Positions 1 through 7,574 of a stretch of DNA of 64,000 nucleotides are shown here, piece after piece. The position numbers were made by a program, and so were the translations under genes. Positions within the stretch are counted from its first letter, which is position 1. Each line of letters starts with the position of its first letter. The notes under the pieces are model-generated. The model was not told the origin of the DNA, did no database searches, and was given only the letters and a program-made list of their open reading frames with translations. Source of the DNA: Granulosicoccus sp964435305 (lineage in GTDB: Bacteria; Pseudomonadota; Gammaproteobacteria; Granulosicoccales; Granulosicoccaceae); the NCBI GenBank assembly GCA_964435305.1, contig CAYSZH010000003.1:1-64000 (forward strand), read 5' to 3'.

Positions 1-249
1 ACCAACAGTGCATCTGCATTGCATGAAGCTGTGAAGGCCGGCATCGGTATTTCACGTTTGGCAAGTTACGTTGTACAGCCGTCATTAAAAAAGAATCTGG
101 TTGTACCCTTGCTACAAGAAAATGCTGTTGATACATCATCCATTCAGCTGGTATACCCGCACAGAAGGCATTTAAGCAATAAAGTGAGGGTGTTTACTGA
201 TTTTATGGTGAGTAAATTTACACCTAATCCGCCTTGGGAAAATGAATAA
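1..249 (+). CDS. LysR-family transcriptional regulator, C-terminal fragment
   Basis: The reading frame is open from the first base of the window and stops at TAA 247-249, so only the last 82 residues of a longer gene are present. The fragment matches the end of the LysR substrate-binding (type 2 periplasmic fold) domain: a GIGIS turn, a hydrophobic strand, the L-V-V-P-L-L segment, the VYPHRRHLSNKVR stretch and a final F-x-D-F helix are all in the usual order. The DNA-binding helix-turn-helix lies outside the window, so neither its target genes nor its effector can be inferred. Confidence 0.85.
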   Translation, partial: TNSASALHEAVKAGIGISRLASYVVQPSLKKNLVVPLLQENAVDTSSIQLVYPHRRHLSNKVRVFTDFMVSKFTPNPPWENE

Positions 250-328
250 GCGAGATTACGAGGCGAAAAAAGTAAGCACCATTAGTAAGCAAAAATAGTA
301 AGCAAAAAACCTAATCACTAACAATCTT

Positions 329-359
329 ACAGCGAATCCGTTATTACCGGATTCGCTGT
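329..359. terminator. Perfect 12-bp hairpin between the convergent LysR and glnK genes
   Basis: Bases 329-340 and 348-359 are perfectly complementary (ACAGCGAATCCG and its inverse) with a 7-base loop. The hairpin lies 80 bases past the LysR stop and 28 bases past the glnK stop on the other strand, where a bidirectional terminator is expected. Neither side has a convincing T run, so it may work poorly or protect the mRNA end. Just upstream, 270-305 holds three short AGTAAGCA repeats of unknown meaning. Confidence 0.55.
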
Positions 360-386
360 GGGGCAGACTACTCGACAATACCCAAC

Positions 387-725
387 TTACAGCGCGGCAT
401 CACCTTCTTCCTGAGTACGAATGCGAATCACTCGCTGTACATCATCGATAAATATTTTTCCGTCACCAATTTTGCCGGTATTGGCTGCCCGAATGATGCC
501 CTCGATACAGGCATCAAGAATGGCTTCTGCCACGACCACTTCCAATTTCACCTTTGGAATAAAGTCGATGACGTATTCAGCACCGCGATAAAGTTCGGTG
601 TGGCCTTTCTGCCGCCCAAAGCCTTTAACTTCGGTGACGGTAATGCCAGCTACACCTGCAGCCGCTAGCTCTTCGCGCACGGCATCAAGCTTAAACGGTT
701 TAATAATGGCAGTTATGCGTTTCAC
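387..725 (-). CDS. glnK: Nitrogen regulatory protein PII (GlnK/GlnB type)
   Basis: A complete 112-residue PII protein, the usual family length. The trimeric signal protein binds ATP/ADP and 2-oxoglutarate and relays nitrogen status. The T-loop has the conserved tyrosine at residue 51 (G-A-E-Y), the normal uridylylation site. The B-loop T-G-K-I-G-D-G-K is present near residues 83-90 and the C terminus has the R-I-R-T-x-E-E element. It lies 24 bases downstream of amtB on the same strand, and by analogy its product should block the AmtB channel when nitrogen is plentiful. GlnK and GlnB are hard to separate by sequence; the amtB linkage favours GlnK. Gene order is the reverse of the common glnK-amtB arrangement. 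Confidence 0.95.
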   Translation of the reverse strand: MKRITAIIKPFKLDAVREELAAAGVAGITVTEVKGFGRQKGHTELYRGAEYVIDFIPKVKLEVVVAEAILDACIEGIIRAANTGKIGDGKIFIDDVQRVIRIRTQEEGDAAL

Positions 726-749
726 GTTTCCCTTCCTCGGCCCATCAGC

Positions 750-1943
750 CTAGTTATTTGACGATGCAGAAATTTTGTGAATACTTAAGTCGGCACCATT
801 GTATTCTTCTTCTTCAGTTAAGCGTATACCTACAACGGCTTTGATAACACCGTAAACTACCAATCCAGTGACCAGTGCGAACACAACACCAGCAACGGTG
901 CCAAGCGCTTGCGCAGCTATTCCCACACCACCCAAGCCACCGAATTGTTCAAGCCCGAAGATTCCGCAGGCAATACCACCCCACGCTCCACAAATACCAT
1001 GCAATGGCCACACGCCTAATACATCATCAATGCGCCACTTATTTTGGGCTAGGGTAAAAAACCACACGAAAAGCAAACCTGCCACCGCACCTACCACCAA
1101 AGACCCCATTGGATGCATTACATCTGAACCTGCACATACCGCTACGAGACCAGCCAAAGGACCGTTGTGCACAAAACCAGGATCCGTTTTCCCAGCGAGC
1201 AGCGCCGCCAGTAAACCTCCCACCATCGCCATAAGTGAATTCATGGCAACGAGGCCACTTATACCACCCACTTCCTGAGCTGACATGACATTGAAGCCAA
1301 ACCAGCCAACGGTCAGAATCCATGCGCCCAATGCAAGAAACGGGATGCTTGATGGTGCAAAGGCTGCACCTACCGACCCATCGGATTGATAGCGGCCTGC
1401 TCTGGCACCAAGCAGGATTACAGCACCCAAGGCAATCCAGCCACCCATCCCATGCACCACGATTGAACCAGCGAAATCATGAAACTCGAAACCGGTTAGC
1501 TCGGCAATTTTTGCCTGAAAGCCATAATTGCCTGCCCAGACCATGCCTTCAAATAACGGGTAAGCGAGTGCCACGATGATCATTGAAGCAATCAGTTGAG
1601 GATAGAATCGAGCACGCTCCGCTATACCGCCAGAGATAATGGCCGGTATCGCCGCGGCGAATGTCAGCAAGAAAAAGAATTTAACCAGCTCATACCCGTT
1701 ATCCGCAGACAAGTCAGATGCAGCTGCAAAAAAATCCATTCCATAAGCAATCTGATATCCCACAAAAAAGTAGGCAATCGTGGAAATACCAAAGTCACTG
1801 AATATTTTAACCAGTGCGTTCACCTGATTTTTATGACGCACGGTACCGACCTCAAGAAAGGCAAAGCCGGCGTGCATGAATAAAACCAGAATGGCACCCA
1901 ATAAAACAAACAGAACGTTGCTACCTGCCTGCAAGCTGTCCAT
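750..1943 (-). CDS. amtB: Ammonium transporter AmtB
   Basis: A 397-residue Amt/Mep/Rh-family channel with about eleven hydrophobic helices. The twin pore histidines appear in V-V-H-G-M-G-G and P-L-H-G-I-C-G-A-W-G-G, the two signature segments of the family. It begins directly at the first helix (MDSLQAGSNV), with no cleavable signal peptide, unlike E. coli AmtB. The start is supported by AGGGAG six bases upstream. It conducts ammonium/ammonia across the inner membrane and is gated by the PII protein encoded just downstream. I could not find a sigma-54 -24/-12 element pointing into the gene, so nitrogen control of its promoter remains unshown. Confidence 0.96.
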   Translation of the reverse strand: MDSLQAGSNVLFVLLGAILVLFMHAGFAFLEVGTVRHKNQVNALVKIFSDFGISTIAYFFVGYQIAYGMDFFAAASDLSADNGYELVKFFFLLTFAAAIPAIISGGIAERARFYPQLIASMIIVALAYPLFEGMVWAGNYGFQAKIAELTGFEFHDFAGSIVVHGMGGWIALGAVILLGARAGRYQSDGSVGAAFAPSSIPFLALGAWILTVGWFGFNVMSAQEVGGISGLVAMNSLMAMVGGLLAALLAGKTDPGFVHNGPLAGLVAVCAGSDVMHPMGSLVVGAVAGLLFVWFFTLAQNKWRIDDVLGVWPLHGICGAWGGIACGIFGLEQFGGLGGVGIAAQALGTVAGVVFALVTGLVVYGVIKAVVGIRLTEEEEYNGADLSIHKISASSNN

Positions 1944-2082
1944 AAAAACTCCCTAATAGTGATTAAAATGGTTAACCGCATTGCATCAACGCAGTGCGTA
2001 TCGATCAATTATGAGGCAGGGATATTAGCAAGCGCACCAGAAGAATGCACGAGTTTTGAAAACCAGATTTTCATATGAAGGG

Positions 2083-2103
2083 AATGAGTCTGGCAGACTC
2101 ATT
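2083..2103. repeat. Perfect 21-bp palindrome upstream of amtB
   Basis: AATGAGTCTG-G-CAGACTCATT reads the same on both strands around one central base. It lies 140 bases upstream of the amtB start and 60 bases past the stop of the M48/TerB gene. On the plus strand bases 2091-2105 also read TGGCAG-N5-TTGC, close to a sigma-54 -24/-12 box, but pointing away from amtB. It could be an operator for amtB or part of a terminator. Confidence 0.4.
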
Positions 2104-2120
2104 GCAGCGCATTATATTGA

Positions 2121-2149
2121 TGCATGCGCACTATTTAAGTGCGCATGCA
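2121..2149 (-). terminator. 11-bp hairpin after the M48/TerB gene
   Basis: TGCATGCGCAC at 2121-2131 pairs perfectly with GTGCGCATGCA at 2139-2149 around a 7-base A/T loop. It starts 13 bases after the stop codon at 2163 on the minus strand. There is no long T run after it, so termination is inferred from position and stem strength only. Confidence 0.5.
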
Positions 2150-2162
2150 GAGGCTGTTTATC

Positions 2163-3362
2163 TTAGTCAGGATCCAGGTCTTGTTCTATGGTTTGGCAAA
2201 CAAATGTTCGCGATACCTTAAGCCCATCAGCTATAGCATGAAGCACATCCACTTCCGAATCTATTACATCACCATCAGCCATGGCGACCACACACAAATC
2301 TCTTATAACCTGCATACACTGTGTGTCAGTACAATTTTCTCGGGCTCTCTCAATACGTTGAGGAAGCTCTTCTTCAATGCGCTTGGCATTAAGCTTGTCG
2401 CTATAGTCGCCCTTATTAAAGAATTTTTCGAACGCTTTGATTTCGCTTTCATTAACATCACCGGACGCATTCGCCACAACAACAGCACCTGCAAATAACA
2501 AATGCCGCATTGCGATGGCCGCATCTGTTCGCGCGTCGAGGTAACTTGGCTCCATTAAGCTCATCAGGCGCTGCACACCAACGTCCAGTTCGTCAAGAGA
2601 GCTGCCTTTGTCTTTCATTAAATCTGATTCGAAAAACAAACGCAGTGCCTTTACACGCAACGGGCTAAACGGGTGAGTTGAAAACCAATCGCCCTGTGGC
2701 GCACCCGCACCAGGCTCTGCATCCTCGGCCTGCATGTCATCCACTTGCTGTAAAAATTCTTCCAGATCAAACTTGACCCGTTCACCTGTTAAACCAGATG
2801 ACAATTTGAACAAGGCCGATGCAACGCTATGTAATTCCTGACAACAATAAGCACCTGCCCTGTCTGCTGAAATTTCCGCATTACGAGACCAGGCAAATAA
2901 ACGTAGTGCTAATTTTGGATCGGGACGTTGCTGCCCCTTAACCAGATAGCCAATTGGGATAGCGTGATGATCATAAACATGATGACCAAACTCATGCCCC
3001 ATCACAAACTGCAGTTCTTTGGGCGTAAAGCCCTCTAAAAGGGAAGAAGAAAACATGACGAACAAGCGCCCTTCTTCAGGCTTGAAACACATGGCATTAA
3101 ACTGCGGGCTGGCGTGCACATATAGCTCCAGCGGTGTATCCATCGAAAGCCGTTCAACGCATTCATCTGAGAGCTTGTATACCTCTGGAGCCATTTTTCG
3201 GCTTAAACGTACTGAGGTAGATAATAGGCGGCGGCGCAAACCCGTTGGGCCTTCAGCCTCCTGCTTCTCAAGCGCTTCATTAACACGCTTGACATCTCGC
3301 TCCTCAAGTAAAGCATCGCTTTGTTGCTTGTCAGCGCGGTATCGCAAGTCATTAGAATGCAC
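2163..3362 (-). CDS. M48-family metallopeptidase fused to a TerB-like domain
   Basis: A 399-residue protein. Residues about 60-250 are an M48 zinc peptidase domain with HEFGH at 123-127 and a downstream E-x-x-x-D (E163) as the probable third zinc ligand. Residues about 280-395 resemble TerB/DnaJ-associated acidic helical domains, with two copies of a G-D-V-x-x-S-E motif (S-G-D-V-N-E-S-E and D-G-D-V-I-D-S-E). I see no signal peptide or membrane helix, so it appears cytoplasmic, which is unusual for M48 enzymes of the HtpX/LoiP type. It follows the EAL gene by 51 bases on the same strand, so co-transcription is plausible. Substrate unknown; TerB-like domains are linked to membrane stress and tellurite responses, which is only a hint here. 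Confidence 0.85.
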   Translation of the reverse strand: MHSNDLRYRADKQQSDALLEERDVKRVNEALEKQEAEGPTGLRRRLLSTSVRLSRKMAPEVYKLSDECVERLSMDTPLELYVHASPQFNAMCFKPEEGRLFVMFSSSLLEGFTPKELQFVMGHEFGHHVYDHHAIPIGYLVKGQQRPDPKLALRLFAWSRNAEISADRAGAYCCQELHSVASALFKLSSGLTGERVKFDLEEFLQQVDDMQAEDAEPGAGAPQGDWFSTHPFSPLRVKALRLFFESDLMKDKGSSLDELDVGVQRLMSLMEPSYLDARTDAAIAMRHLLFAGAVVVANASGDVNESEIKAFEKFFNKGDYSDKLNAKRIEEELPQRIERARENCTDTQCMQVIRDLCVVAMADGDVIDSEVDVLHAIADGLKVSRTFVCQTIEQDLDPD

Positions 3363-3413
3363 AGTCAGACCCTCTTTGAATGTTTTTAGTTGACACGCCT
3401 ACTATACCCAAGT

Positions 3414-4583
3414 TCAACTGACGCGTAATAGCAAGGCACTCTCAAGTGAATATAGCTTGGATACGACGCGATTGGATAGCAGGTCCAAACTGTTCAATGT
3501 TTTCTGCACAATTTGCTCCTCGGCAGCTTCAGGTGCCGCCTGTTGAAGCTCATCAGAAAAGCGATGAAGTGCTCTTAGATCTGATTCCAGAGAGTCAAAT
3601 TCTGCGATGCCATTGAGATGTTGCCCAACACCAAAATACCATTGACCAACACGTGATTCTTCCACTGGCATTTTGATATCCGGATCAACTATTGATGGCA
3701 ATACTCCTGCTGCACCAAGCGACCTGCAGTACAAAACGTCCACAAGGCATTTCCGTAAATACTGAACGTTATTGATGGCCTGATGCACACAACCGATCTG
3801 TGAGCCCTCAAATTGATGCTCTGCGCAGGCAAAACTTATGAATTCATCAAGTGCTGTTGGACGGCCTATAAAAAACCCCTGCCCTTCTTCACAGCCATTA
3901 GCCATAAGAAAGTAGTATGCCGCAGCAGACTCGATACCCTCTGCTACCGAAGTCATACGAAGCTCTCTTGCCATGGAGATCGAAGACTTAACCACATTCA
4001 GGTTTTGGCGTGATGTTCCCATACGGCGCACAACACCCTGATCGAGCTTTAATGATGAAAACGGCAGCTGACTTAAGCGATCAATAGAAGAATACCCAGT
4101 ACCAAAATCATCCATCAAGACATGAATGCCGAGCTTATTGAGCTTGATTAGATCTTCTTGAATCTGCTCAACATTGCCCATTGCGGCACTTTCTGTGATT
4201 TCGATTTGTAATTCAGATGCCTCAATACGGCCATTCTTAAGATAATGCTCAATGCGCTGACTGATAATATTGGATTCGAGATCGTTGGGTGCTACGTTCA
4301 TCGATATAGCCATGCCCGGGCAAGCTTTGCGCACCTGCCCCACAGCATCCACAACAAGGTCAAGCAGTTTAATTGTTAAATCATGCAGTAAGCCTAATTG
4401 CTCAGCCAAGGGCATAAACACATCTGGCGGGACAATATCACCTTCAGGATCATTCCAGCGAACCAGTGCTTCAGCGCCAATGACCTCACCGCTAATCAAA
4501 CTCACTTTGGGCTGGTAATACATAACCAACTCATCATTTGCGATAGCACGCTCAAGTGCTGGCTGAGTTATTTGGGCTGCCAT
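3414..4583 (-). CDS. EAL-domain cyclic-di-GMP phosphodiesterase with a CZB-like tail
   Basis: A 389-residue protein. Residues 8-250 form an EAL domain with the active-site set intact: EAL at 38-40, N96, E131, DD at 158-159 in DDFGTGYSS, K179, E215 and Q235. It should therefore hydrolyse c-di-GMP. No GGDEF, PAS or membrane segment precedes it. Residues about 262-375 look like a chemoreceptor zinc-binding (CZB) helical bundle: a G-Q-W-Y-F-G-V-G-Q stretch at 313-321 followed by an L-R-A-L-H segment. However, the CZB cysteine position is serine (310) and the first of the paired histidines looks like aspartate (336), so zinc binding is probably lost. The gene begins 10 bases after the DUF349 gene ends. 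Confidence 0.9.
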   Translation of the reverse strand: MAAQITQPALERAIANDELVMYYQPKVSLISGEVIGAEALVRWNDPEGDIVPPDVFMPLAEQLGLLHDLTIKLLDLVVDAVGQVRKACPGMAISMNVAPNDLESNIISQRIEHYLKNGRIEASELQIEITESAAMGNVEQIQEDLIKLNKLGIHVLMDDFGTGYSSIDRLSQLPFSSLKLDQGVVRRMGTSRQNLNVVKSSISMARELRMTSVAEGIESAAAYYFLMANGCEEGQGFFIGRPTALDEFISFACAEHQFEGSQIGCVHQAINNVQYLRKCLVDVLYCRSLGAAGVLPSIVDPDIKMPVEESRVGQWYFGVGQHLNGIAEFDSLESDLRALHRFSDELQQAAPEAAEEQIVQKTLNSLDLLSNRVVSKLYSLESALLLRVS

Positions 4584-4593
4584 ATTAGGAAGC

Positions 4594-7533
4594 TTATCGG
4601 TTATGTATAGCTAAAAATCGCGACTGGAATGCATCCTTTGCACTTTGTTTGACAGGGTTTGCAGCGTACCACTGCTGCTCTAGCTCAGACAGAGCGACAC
4701 GCTTGTCCACAACCGATGAACTGGTCATGCCTTCACTTAGTTGCGCTAACTGATATTGCATGCGCAATGCCTTATCTTCGGCAGGTGTTTCCTTATCGGC
4801 CATAATTTCCATACGGATCAACAACTCGCGCCGTGCAGCCTCAGCCTTTTCATAGTCGTACTGCGTACCATTCTCAAGGTGTTGCAATGCAGTGTCACGT
4901 CGAGCAACAAGCTTTGCACTGATATCACGTGATAGCGATGCCTCACTGGCATCCCATGCCTGAACAACATCATCTTTTAACAAGTCACCTGCACTTGAAG
5001 GCATTTCCACTGCAGACTCAAGCTGTTCGCACAGCTCAACAAGCCTTGCAATCTCTTCTTTTTCAACCTGAACACGTCGCTTTGCAGCACTTTCCTGTAA
5101 CTTGCCACAGGCATCCATTGCCGCACGAAAGTCTCGCTTAAGAAATTTTTTATCTTTTTCGGGAAATTCTTCAAGCGCTAAAAATTCGGTTTGTAGTGCC
5201 TGTATTTTTTGTTCTTCGTAGGTTTTGCTTTTGGCAATCTGTTTGAGCGCTTTTATAATATCTTTTGCTCGGAACACATGGCTCATGCTCGCCTGATATT
5301 TCTCACGCTCAGCCGCATGTTGATGCTTGAAGATAGTGCGACAATGACCGTTAAATACATCCCATAATGCCTGGTCGTCTTTCCGCCGCATTATCCCAAC
5401 TTGTTTCCAGGCACTTTGCAAGCGCTTGGCCTGATTGGCACTGTGCTGATTAATATCAGCGTCAGCCAGCTTTTGAATTTTATCGACCAGCTCTTGTTTG
5501 AGTAAAGCGTTAGCTTCATATTGTGTCGCAAGCTTTTCTTCCAGCGGTTTCAATACTTCCGAAAATCGCTTTTCCAATGCGACATCAGGCTTTCTATCCT
5601 GAATCCGATTTCGACTCCAATCGCGTTTCGCATGATTAACAGCCGACTGAATTTTCTTCCATTCGACGTTTTCCCAGCCCGCGCTTTCCTTTTCTATACC
5701 CTCGTGTAGCACTTGTAGCTGATCACATACCTTGGCCTTGGTTTGCAACTTGGTATCGCGTTCTGACTGTTTTTGTTCGAAGTGACTTCGGCAAGGCTCA
5801 TAGGCCAAATCGCCAGCGTCTTTAAAACGAGACCACAGCTCATTAGCTGCTCGGCTAACCCCCAATGACTTCCAGTTAGCTTGTAATTTTTTAATCTCTT
5901 TTGCCAATGCTTCAGGCTTTAATTCTTTAGCCGGCAAGTTTTCCATTTCTGTACAGAGCGCTTCCAACTTAGGACGTGACGCAAAATCTTGCCAATCTGC
6001 CATTTCGTCCAATTGCTTTTCAGCACGAGCCAACTTGTCACTGAGCGTTGCACGCTCGCCTGTCTCCATCGCGTTTACTTTTTTCTGCAGACGCCTGAAC
6101 ATACTACTGGCGGGCCCCCACTTTCCTTCTGCAACAATGCCAGAAAGGGCTGCAAATTGACGGTGTGTTGCCTTGATCCTATCAGCGGACTCCTGTTTCG
6201 CCTTATCCAGACGGTTGGTTAAGGCCTCATGGTGAGCATCAAGCTCTTGAACATACTGTGTCGATTTAACCGACAAACCTGGCAATAGATTATCAGTATC
6301 GAGCAAGGTCTTTACTCGTTTGATACGAGCAGCCAATGCTTGCGGCCGCCCTTTGGAAAGATCGTACGGCGGGTCAAACATGACAGCGACTGCAGCGATA
6401 TGCGAGATCAGCTTTTTGGAACCTTCGCCAGAGACCTCTTTATGCTGCTCCGTAAAAGCGACAAGCCCGTCTGGCTTGACAGCCGCTACAGAATCCAACA
6501 ATGCCGTAAGCTCGTCATCCATTGGCAGGGGTGTTGGACTGCTTGCAGCTTTTGACTCTGAAGGGCGTTTCTTATCACTGGCTGAGTTATCTATAGAGGA
6601 GTTTACAGTTGTGGCACCGGCAGTGTTGTCAGCTGTATTTGCGTCTGAATTTTCAATGTCAGCACCGCTTGCGCTGACATCGTTGTTATTGACTGCAACT
6701 TCAGTTTTATTCTGTTCGGCATCATGCGCATCAATCAGTGCTTGTACTTTTTCTTCAGCCTGACTGAATTGAGCTTGGCTTGACGCGGTAAGGCCACTAT
6801 CAATACTGTGCCATTTCTCGACCAAGGCTGTACGTTTACTGGCAGTTTGAGGAGACCAGACTGCAGCAGCCAAGGCTTGCATCGACTCAAGGTTTGTCGT
6901 TACGCTCTGCACCGCTGCTATGTGTGCAGCCTCTTCCGCGGCTTTTTGATCCAGCTGCAATTGCATTTGTTTGGCGACCACTTTATCCCGCGTTTTACAG
7001 GCTGTTAGCGCTGCGCGAATATTGTCATGCTGTTTTAGCTTGCTCGCGGCGGTTAATCGCGCATCATGAAACCGGGATTTTTGAACAACATTAAGTAAAT
7101 CGGTTTCTTCACCAAGTGAATCAATCGCCTTTTTACGCAGGCTTTCAATCGCACTGTGGTTTGCAAACACAAGCGCTCTTTGTTTGTCATCGGTATTAAG
7201 AAATAAATTCGCATCCTGTTCGCTCAAAGCGCTGTCAACCAGTAAGGATTCCAATCTTAAATTGGCGGCTGCTACGACTTTGGCCGACGTTGAGCTTTGC
7301 GCACTAACGGGCTCACTTTTCCCGCTGTTCTCTCCAAGCAGTTTATTAAGCAACGCTGCATCGGACACATACGCGACCGCAGCCACCCGCACAGACTCTT
7401 CCTGATCATCACAAGCGAGCTGTTCGAGAATCTGTCGATCACCCGCTTGTGTAAGATCCAGAGCACCCATGCTGTCGATACGCACTTGCGGGTCTTTATG
7501 TGTATGCCTGTCAGGCTTCAGAAAATTTTTCAC
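4594..7533 (-). CDS. DUF349-domain coiled-coil protein
   Basis: A very long (979-residue), highly charged protein of unknown biochemical function. The N-terminal ~150 residues look like HEAT-type helical repeats (S-V-R-V-A-A-V-A-Y-V-S-D). A low-complexity Asn/Ser/Asp-rich linker lies at about 280-345. The remainder is rich in W-K-x-x-G and R-x-x-W-x-x-x-x-D patterns typical of repeated DUF349 modules, with long coiled-coil-like helices (for example around A-E-K-Q-L-D-E-M-A-D-W). No signal peptide or membrane helix is seen, so it is cytoplasmic. It is the first gene of a likely operon with the EAL protein 10 bases downstream. DUF349 proteins occur widely in gammaproteobacteria without an assigned role. 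Confidence 0.88.
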   Translation of the reverse strand: MKNFLKPDRHTHKDPQVRIDSMGALDLTQAGDRQILEQLACDDQEESVRVAAVAYVSDAALLNKLLGENSGKSEPVSAQSSTSAKVVAAANLRLESLLVDSALSEQDANLFLNTDDKQRALVFANHSAIESLRKKAIDSLGEETDLLNVVQKSRFHDARLTAASKLKQHDNIRAALTACKTRDKVVAKQMQLQLDQKAAEEAAHIAAVQSVTTNLESMQALAAAVWSPQTASKRTALVEKWHSIDSGLTASSQAQFSQAEEKVQALIDAHDAEQNKTEVAVNNNDVSASGADIENSDANTADNTAGATTVNSSIDNSASDKKRPSESKAASSPTPLPMDDELTALLDSVAAVKPDGLVAFTEQHKEVSGEGSKKLISHIAAVAVMFDPPYDLSKGRPQALAARIKRVKTLLDTDNLLPGLSVKSTQYVQELDAHHEALTNRLDKAKQESADRIKATHRQFAALSGIVAEGKWGPASSMFRRLQKKVNAMETGERATLSDKLARAEKQLDEMADWQDFASRPKLEALCTEMENLPAKELKPEALAKEIKKLQANWKSLGVSRAANELWSRFKDAGDLAYEPCRSHFEQKQSERDTKLQTKAKVCDQLQVLHEGIEKESAGWENVEWKKIQSAVNHAKRDWSRNRIQDRKPDVALEKRFSEVLKPLEEKLATQYEANALLKQELVDKIQKLADADINQHSANQAKRLQSAWKQVGIMRRKDDQALWDVFNGHCRTIFKHQHAAEREKYQASMSHVFRAKDIIKALKQIAKSKTYEEQKIQALQTEFLALEEFPEKDKKFLKRDFRAAMDACGKLQESAAKRRVQVEKEEIARLVELCEQLESAVEMPSSAGDLLKDDVVQAWDASEASLSRDISAKLVARRDTALQHLENGTQYDYEKAEAARRELLIRMEIMADKETPAEDKALRMQYQLAQLSEGMTSSSVVDKRVALSELEQQWYAANPVKQSAKDAFQSRFLAIHNR

Positions 7534-7574
7534 ACGAAATTGCAGATTGGGGTTTAATCAACCGGATGAGAGCA

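Noticed and set aside
868..1323. Several long open frames on both strands inside amtB
   Set aside because: They lie entirely within a clearly recognised gene, have no family motifs and read as antisense or out-of-frame shadows.
2091..2106. Sigma-54-like promoter as the nitrogen-controlled promoter of amtB
   Set aside because: The match is on the plus strand and points away from amtB; no equivalent box facing amtB was found.
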